A stretch of 64,000 nt of DNA, from NCBI GenBank assembly GCA_049323615.1, contig JBMOPD010000107.1, forward strand, positions 1-64,000, read 5' to 3'. This document shows, one piece after another, positions 60,304 through 64,000 of the stretch. Position 1 is the stretch's first letter. The number at the start of each line of letters is the position of its first letter. The DNA comes from JBMOPD01 sp049323615 (GTDB lineage: Bacteria > Bacillota > Desulfotomaculia > Desulfotomaculales > Desulfocucumaceae). The notes under the pieces were generated by a model that had not been told where the DNA came from, searched no databases, and saw nothing but the letters and a program-made list of their open reading frames with translations. Both the position numbers and the translations under genes were made by a program.

Positions 60304-61611
60304 TTACAGATAGATTTTTATCCTCTTTAAGGTGAAGTATATTAGTGACAAAATAAGAAGTGCCGATATTGTCAGCAGCAGCAGAATTCCCGAGAATTGA
60401 AGGCTCGTCAGCAGCGGAGGACTTTCCTGCATCCTCTCCAGGGCGGCCATGGCCGGAATGGCCAGGCTGTCGGCCAGAGGCATGGCCGGTCCGAACAGAA
60501 ATATGGTGTAAAGCGACGCCAGGGCGGCATGGGCCAGCCTCAGGCAGATGAAGGGGAGCATCCTGATATCGGTTTCACTGATCATGCTGGCCACCTGGGC
60601 ATGCCCGGAAAGGCCGCTCCAGGCCAGGATTACCGCCACCGCGGTCACCTGCTGGGCCAGCGGGGCCGCTGATTCACTGGCTATCTTTGACCCGATGGTC
60701 ATTTCAAAAAACCCGCTGGCCAGGGCGGGCATCACCTCCGGTGCGAACCCCAGCGGCACCAGCACGGTGCCCAGCAGTTCGGCCAGGTGATTAATGACCC
60801 CGGCTGCGGTGAGAATTCTTATAATTACCGCAAACAGTATTATAAAGCCGCCTATGTTCAGCAGGTTGTTGACGGCGTTGCGCACCGCGTCGCCGATGAT
60901 TTTTCCCATGGGCCGGCTCTCCTTTTGCCAGGCGCCGGTGATTTCGCTGAGTGCCCGCGCAAATATGTTATTGTATGGATTTCCCCTTAACGGGAGCGCT
61001 TCCGGGTCATGGCGGCCGTAAAAACGCAGGGCCAGGCCCAGGGTAAGGTTGGCCAGGTAATGGGATCCGGCTATAATCACCCCCAGTTCGGGCCGGCCGA
61101 ACATACCCACCGAAACGGCCACAATCATAAACAGGGGGCTGGAATTACTGGTAAAGCAGACCAGCCTTTCGGCCTCAATGCGGGTGCAGAGCCTCTGTGA
61201 ACGGAGGCGGGCCGTAACCATGGCCCCGATTGGGTACCCGCTGGTGTAGCCGATACAAAAGACGAAGGACCCGCAGCCGGGAACGTTGAACAGGGGGCGC
61301 ATAAGGGGTTCCATTAAAACTCCCATGAAATTTATCAGGCCGAAGCTCATCAGCAGTTCCGATGCGATAAAGAAAGGGAGCAGAGATGGGAATACTATAT
61401 TCCACCAGGTTTTTAAACCGGTGGTGGCGCCGTCGAAGGCCACCCTGGGCTGAGATATCATGGCGATGACAAAGGCCAGGGCGCAGGCAGTCCAGAAAAA
61501 TCCGGCCACCTGTTTTTTGTTAGTTTTAAACTTGCCGCCGCGACATATTGCCGGAAACAGGAAAATGGCGGCTATTATGAAGAGGATTACGGCAATGGAC
61601 GATACTGTCAT
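60304..61611 (-). CDS. ylbJ: Sporulation integral membrane protein YlbJ
   Basis: 435 residues with about 10-12 helices. Nucleoside-recognition (gate) type regions include LKTWWNIVFPSLLPFFIASELLMSFG and GYTSGYPIGAMVTARL. YlbJ is needed for cortex formation in Bacillus subtilis and is made in the mother cell under sigma-E; its transported compound is unknown. In many Firmicutes it lies next to coaD/rsmD; here those are 53 kb away. It is divergent from yceD. Confidence 0.92.
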   Translation of the reverse strand: MTVSSIAVILFIIAAIFLFPAICRGGKFKTNKKQVAGFFWTACALAFVIAMISQPRVAFDGATTGLKTWWNIVFPSLLPFFIASELLMSFGLINFMGVLMEPLMRPLFNVPGCGSFVFCIGYTSGYPIGAMVTARLRSQRLCTRIEAERLVCFTSNSSPLFMIVAVSVGMFGRPELGVIIAGSHYLANLTLGLALRFYGRHDPEALPLRGNPYNNIFARALSEITGAWQKESRPMGKIIGDAVRNAVNNLLNIGGFIILFAVIIRILTAAGVINHLAELLGTVLVPLGFAPEVMPALASGFFEMTIGSKIASESAAPLAQQVTAVAVILAWSGLSGHAQVASMISETDIRMLPFICLRLAHAALASLYTIFLFGPAMPLADSLAIPAMAALERMQESPPLLTSLQFSGILLLLTISALLILSLIYFTLKRIKIYL

Positions 61612-61692
61612 CAGGACCCCCCGCTGTAAATGCTGGCTGGAAAACTTTTCTTAAATGATTTATACTAAGGCAGGATAAGGAATATGAAATCC

Positions 61693-61722
61693 TTGACAAG
61701 ATAAGCGCCGCTTTTATATAAT
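61693..61722 (+). promoter_or_regulatory. Sigma-A promoter of yceD-rpmF
   Basis: A perfect -35 TTGACA (61693-61698), an 18-bp spacer and a perfect -10 TATAAT (61717-61722), 27 bp before the yceD start. Confidence 0.8.
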
Positions 61723-61749
61723 TCTTTTTGTGGTGTGGAGAGTGGGTCC

Positions 61750-62265
61750 ATGATCCAGTTGGACATATCAAGGATCAAAAATAATCCCGGCGAAGAACAG
61801 CGCCTGGTGACGAACTTCCGGATGGAGCCCATACAGAGTGGGCATGACCGGGTTTTTTTCAATAATCCCCTCCGGTTGGATGTCTTTTTGGTTAATGACG
61901 GCGGTGCCCTGAAACTGGGCGGATTTTTGGAGGCCGATGTAAAGGTTGCCTGCAGCCGGTGCCTGGAACTCTTTGACATGCCTGTAAGGGCGGAAATGGA
62001 CGAGGTGTACTACAACGAGTCACAGCAGGATGTGGAACCCGGTGAGGACTGGGTGCCTTTCAGGGGCGACAATCTGAACATCACCCCCGAGGTTGAAAAA
62101 GCCCTGCTGTCCTCCCTGCCCATGAAGCTTCTGTGCCGCCAGGACTGCCGGGGCCTGTGCCAGAAGTGCGGGACAAATTTAAACCGGGGAGACTGTGACT
62201 GCCTGGTGGATAATATTGACCCGCGCCTGGAAGTATTAAAGAAATTGCTGGAGAAAGAAAATTAA
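61750..62265 (+). CDS. yceD: YceD/DUF177 family protein
   Basis: 171 residues. It starts at ATG 61750 with GGAG 9 bp upstream; a GTG five codons earlier overlaps that site. It has a Cys cluster CSRCLELF (about 74-81) and CRQDCRGLCQKCGTNLNRGDCDC (about 133-155), compatible with zinc. The family is almost always encoded just before rpmF; in E. coli and plants it has been linked to 23S rRNA accumulation. It is in an operon with rpmF here, 56 bp apart. Confidence 0.9.
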   Translation: MIQLDISRIKNNPGEEQRLVTNFRMEPIQSGHDRVFFNNPLRLDVFLVNDGGALKLGGFLEADVKVACSRCLELFDMPVRAEMDEVYYNESQQDVEPGEDWVPFRGDNLNITPEVEKALLSSLPMKLLCRQDCRGLCQKCGTNLNRGDCDCLVDNIDPRLEVLKKLLEKEN

Positions 62266-62280
62266 ATCAGGATTAAATCC

Positions 62281-62296
62281 CAATTCCCAATTCCGG
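62281..62296. repeat. Heptamer repeat, CAATTCC type
   Basis: CAATTCC-CAATTCC-GG, two exact units between yceD and rpmF. Confidence 0.55.
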
Positions 62297-62321
62297 TTTT
62301 TTGAAGGGGGTGCGAATATAA

Positions 62322-62507
62322 ATGGGAGTTCCTAAGAGAAGAGCCTCAAAACAGAGAGGGAGACAGCGCAGGGCGGCTAATGTAAACCTGGAAGCCCCCA
62401 ATCTGGTAAAGTGTCCACAATGTCACGAGCTGATTGTCTCACACAAGATTTGCCCGGCATGTGGTTACTACAAGAACAGGGAAGTAATAAAGGCTAAATC
62501 CAAATAA
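62322..62507 (+). CDS. rpmF: 50S ribosomal protein L32, zinc-binding form
   Basis: 61 residues: VPKRRASKQRGRQRRA at the start, then a zinc ribbon with CPQC (31-34) and CPAC (44-47). It is therefore the Cys-containing (C+) paralogue. It has a strong site, AAGGGGGTG. It is followed by a terminator that separates it from the fapR unit. Confidence 0.96.
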   Translation: MGVPKRRASKQRGRQRRAANVNLEAPNLVKCPQCHELIVSHKICPACGYYKNREVIKAKSK

Positions 62508-62517
62508 TTGCCCGGAT

Positions 62518-62546
62518 AGCCTGCAGAAAAAACCTGCGGGCTTTTT
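62518..62546 (+). terminator. Terminator of yceD-rpmF
   Basis: Stem AGCCTGCAG / CTGCGGGCT with one wobble pair, followed by five T. Confidence 0.8.
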
Positions 62547-62634
62547 ATATTGTTTGGGGAATATTTTTTTGTTTCCGGCATTATTATGGTAAATATTAGC
62601 AGATTGATTGATGCACAAAATGCCGGTTTTCATG

Positions 62635-62663
62635 TTGCTTTTATTTTCCAGACGGGATATAAT
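62635..62663 (+). promoter_or_regulatory. Sigma-A promoter of fapR-plsX
   Basis: TTGCTT (62635-62640), a 17-bp spacer and a perfect TATAAT (62658-62663). The FapR operator starts 6 bp after the -10. Confidence 0.75.
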
Positions 62664-62668
62664 ACTGT

Positions 62669-62685
62669 TTAGTACCTGGTACTAA
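62669..62685 (+). promoter_or_regulatory. FapR operator
   Basis: TTAGTACCTGGTACTAA, a 17-bp palindrome matching the known FapR box of Bacillus and relatives. It covers the expected transcription start, so FapR should repress its own operon until malonyl-CoA releases it. Confidence 0.92.
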
Positions 62686-62707
62686 AAGTGGTTTTTGGGT
62701 GATAATA

Positions 62708-63286
62708 ATGCCCGGGAACAGCTTGAACAGGTCTGCCAGGCAGCGGCTGGTGGAAAAATACATTACCGGCAACCCCTTTCTTACCGACGAGGAGTTGGCG
62801 GAGATACTGGGGGTCAGCATACAGACCATACGCCTGGACAGATCAGAGCTGAAAATACCCGAAATGAGATCCCGCATAAAAACTATGGCCAGCGGGGTCT
62901 TCAAGCAGATCCGGTCCATCAGCGCGGACGAATTGACGGGAGAGCTGGTGGATCTGGAAGTGGGTCGTTCAGGTATTTCGGTTCTCACCATAACCGACCG
63001 GATGACCTTGAAGAAAACCAGGGTGGCCCAGGGGCATTATCTTTTTGCCCAGGCCAACTCGCTGGCGGTGGCCCTTATCGACGCCGAGGTGGCCCTGACC
63101 GGGACCAGCAAAATAAGCTTCAAGCGGCCGGTTTTCAGCGGTGAGAGGGTGGTGGCCAGGGCATATATAAGCAGGAGGAGTGGAAACAGGTGCATGGTCA
63201 GGGTTTCATCCACGGTCAGGGATGAACTGGTTTTTACCGGGAGATACCTCATTTTCGTCATCTCGGAGGAGGTTTGGCGGCGATGA
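62708..63286 (+). CDS. fapR: FapR, repressor of fatty-acid and phospholipid synthesis genes
   Basis: 192 residues from ATG 62708 (a GTG three codons earlier is possible). The N-terminal DeoR-like HTH is DEELAEILGVSIQTIRLDR, followed by a hot-dog-fold effector domain (about 80-190) that binds malonyl-CoA, with GHYLFAQANSLAVALID as its core helix. It autoregulates through the box at 62669. Its stop overlaps the plsX start (ATGA), so regulator and first target gene are coupled. Confidence 0.94.
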   Translation: MPGNSLNRSARQRLVEKYITGNPFLTDEELAEILGVSIQTIRLDRSELKIPEMRSRIKTMASGVFKQIRSISADELTGELVDLEVGRSGISVLTITDRMTLKKTRVAQGHYLFAQANSLAVALIDAEVALTGTSKISFKRPVFSGERVVARAYISRRSGNRCMVRVSSTVRDELVFTGRYLIFVISEEVWRR

Positions 63287-64000
63287 AAATCGCGGTGGAT
63301 GCCATGGGGGGCGACTATGCCCCCCGGGAAGTGGTGGTGGGCGCTCTGGAAGCCAGCCGGGATGGCATAGAAATAATACTGGTGGGCGACCGGGATAAAA
63401 TTTTAAGTGAACTGGGCAAGGAACACAACAACCGGATAGAAATATTGCACACCACCGAAGCCATTGCCATGGGAGAGCAGCCGGCAGCGGCTGTGCGCCG
63501 CAAGAAGGATTCTTCCATCGTCAGGTCGGTACAGCTGGTCAGGGAAGGGGCCGCCGGGGCCATGGTATCAGCCGGCAGCACCGGGGCTGTGATGGCTTCC
63601 GGGCTGCTGGGACTGGGGAGGATAAAGGGCATAGACCGCCCGGCCATTGCCAGTGTACTTCCCGGTAAAGAGGGAGGTACCGTGCTGCTGGACGTGGGGG
63701 CCAATGTCGAGTGCAAGCCCAAAAACCTGCTTCAGTTCGGGATCATGGGATCTCTCTACGCCGAAAAAATCCTGGGGATCAGGAATCCCCGGGTGGGCCT
63801 CCTGAACGTGGGGGAGGAGGAATCCAAGGGCAACGAGCTGACGCTGGAGGCTTTCCGCCTGCTAAAGCATGCCGGTATAAATTTCATCGGCAATGTTGAA
63901 GGCAGGGACCTCTTCAGCGGTTCGGTGAGTGTGGTGGTCTGTGACGGGTTCGTGGGAAATGTGGTGCTGAAGGCCGGAGAGGGTTTGGCCATGGCGCTGC
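63283..64000 (+). CDS. plsX: Phosphate acyltransferase PlsX (5' part)
   Basis: The first 239 codons; the gene runs past the window edge. PlsX makes acyl-phosphate from acyl-ACP for phosphatidic-acid synthesis. MKIAVDAMGGDYAPREVVVG, VSAGSTGAVMA, DVGANVECKP and VCDGFVGNVVLK are all family signatures. The ATG overlaps the fapR stop by 4 bp. It is expected to be followed by fabD/fabG/acpP outside the window. Confidence 0.96.
   Translation, partial: MKIAVDAMGGDYAPREVVVGALEASRDGIEIILVGDRDKILSELGKEHNNRIEILHTTEAIAMGEQPAAAVRRKKDSSIVRSVQLVREGAAGAMVSAGSTGAVMASGLLGLGRIKGIDRPAIASVLPGKEGGTVLLDVGANVECKPKNLLQFGIMGSLYAEKILGIRNPRVGLLNVGEEESKGNELTLEAFRLLKHAGINFIGNVEGRDLFSGSVSVVVCDGFVGNVVLKAGEGLAMAL

Overview
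The window looks like chromosomal DNA of an anaerobic, endospore-forming Firmicute, most likely a Peptococcaceae / Desulfotomaculum-Pelotomaculum type organism. The evidence is a set of sporulation genes (alpha/beta-type SASP, GPR protease, SpoVT, YlbJ), FapR control of lipid synthesis, an oxygen-independent catabolism built on CoA ligases, a Wolinella-type dihaem fumarate reductase and 4-hydroxybutyryl-CoA dehydratase, strong AGGAGG-type ribosome binding sites and frequent TTG/GTG starts. The genus is an inference. I saw no rRNA, tRNA, phage, intact IS element or CRISPR array.

Layout. 1-7.8 kb: fragment of a ferritin-like gene, recG, SASP facing gpr, a TauE/SafE exporter with a small membrane protein, then rsmD-coaD-coiled-coil gene. 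7.9-17.4 kb: two ADP-forming acyl-CoA ligases, one coupled to a BioD-like/DRTGG protein, two permeases and several small zinc-ribbon proteins. 17.7-21 kb: fumarate reductase frdCAB (minus strand). 21.4-21.7 kb: a self-contained unit for a 49-residue membrane peptide. 22-30 kb: a CoA-ester block (PaaG-like isomerase, crotonase, 4-hydroxybutyryl-CoA dehydratase, 3-hydroxyacyl-CoA dehydrogenase, a PrpR-type sigma-54 activator, and an AMP-forming acyl-CoA ligase behind a near-perfect sigma-54 promoter). 30-35 kb: a complete branched-chain-amino-acid-type ABC transporter (livKHMGF). 35-45 kb: secreted beta-propeller protein, EamA permease, HAD phosphatase, YeiH-type transporter with leader ORFs and a small partner, AdhE-like bifunctional dehydrogenase, spoVT. 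46-52.8 kb: an exosortase-G (XrtG)-like locus. 53-60 kb: LysR regulator, CaiB CoA-transferase, PAS histidine kinase, cyclase-family hydrolase, and a sodium symporter fused to winged-helix domains. 60.3-64 kb: ylbJ, yceD, rpmF, fapR and the start of plsX.

How it fits together. The two ends (recG/rsmD/coaD and ylbJ/yceD/rpmF/fapR/plsX) are housekeeping genes that lie close together in many Firmicutes; here about 53 kb of catabolic, transport and envelope genes lies between coaD and ylbJ. The middle points to import and CoA activation of short-chain acids, interconversion of 4-hydroxybutyryl/crotonyl/3-hydroxybutyryl-CoA, electron disposal to fumarate, and ATP recovery through ADP-forming ligases.

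Most notable: (i) the XrtG-like locus, in which the sortase carries an extracellular CBM9-like domain and a Ser where exosortases have the catalytic Cys, and the pterin-synthase-like partner is fused to a coiled coil and a giant membrane domain; (ii) more than a dozen intergenic degenerate tandem repeats with a strict 7-bp period but several unrelated unit sequences; (iii) a symporter with two C-terminal winged-helix domains and a palindrome between its promoter and its start; (iv) several small membrane proteins and leader ORFs that an ordinary length cut-off would miss.
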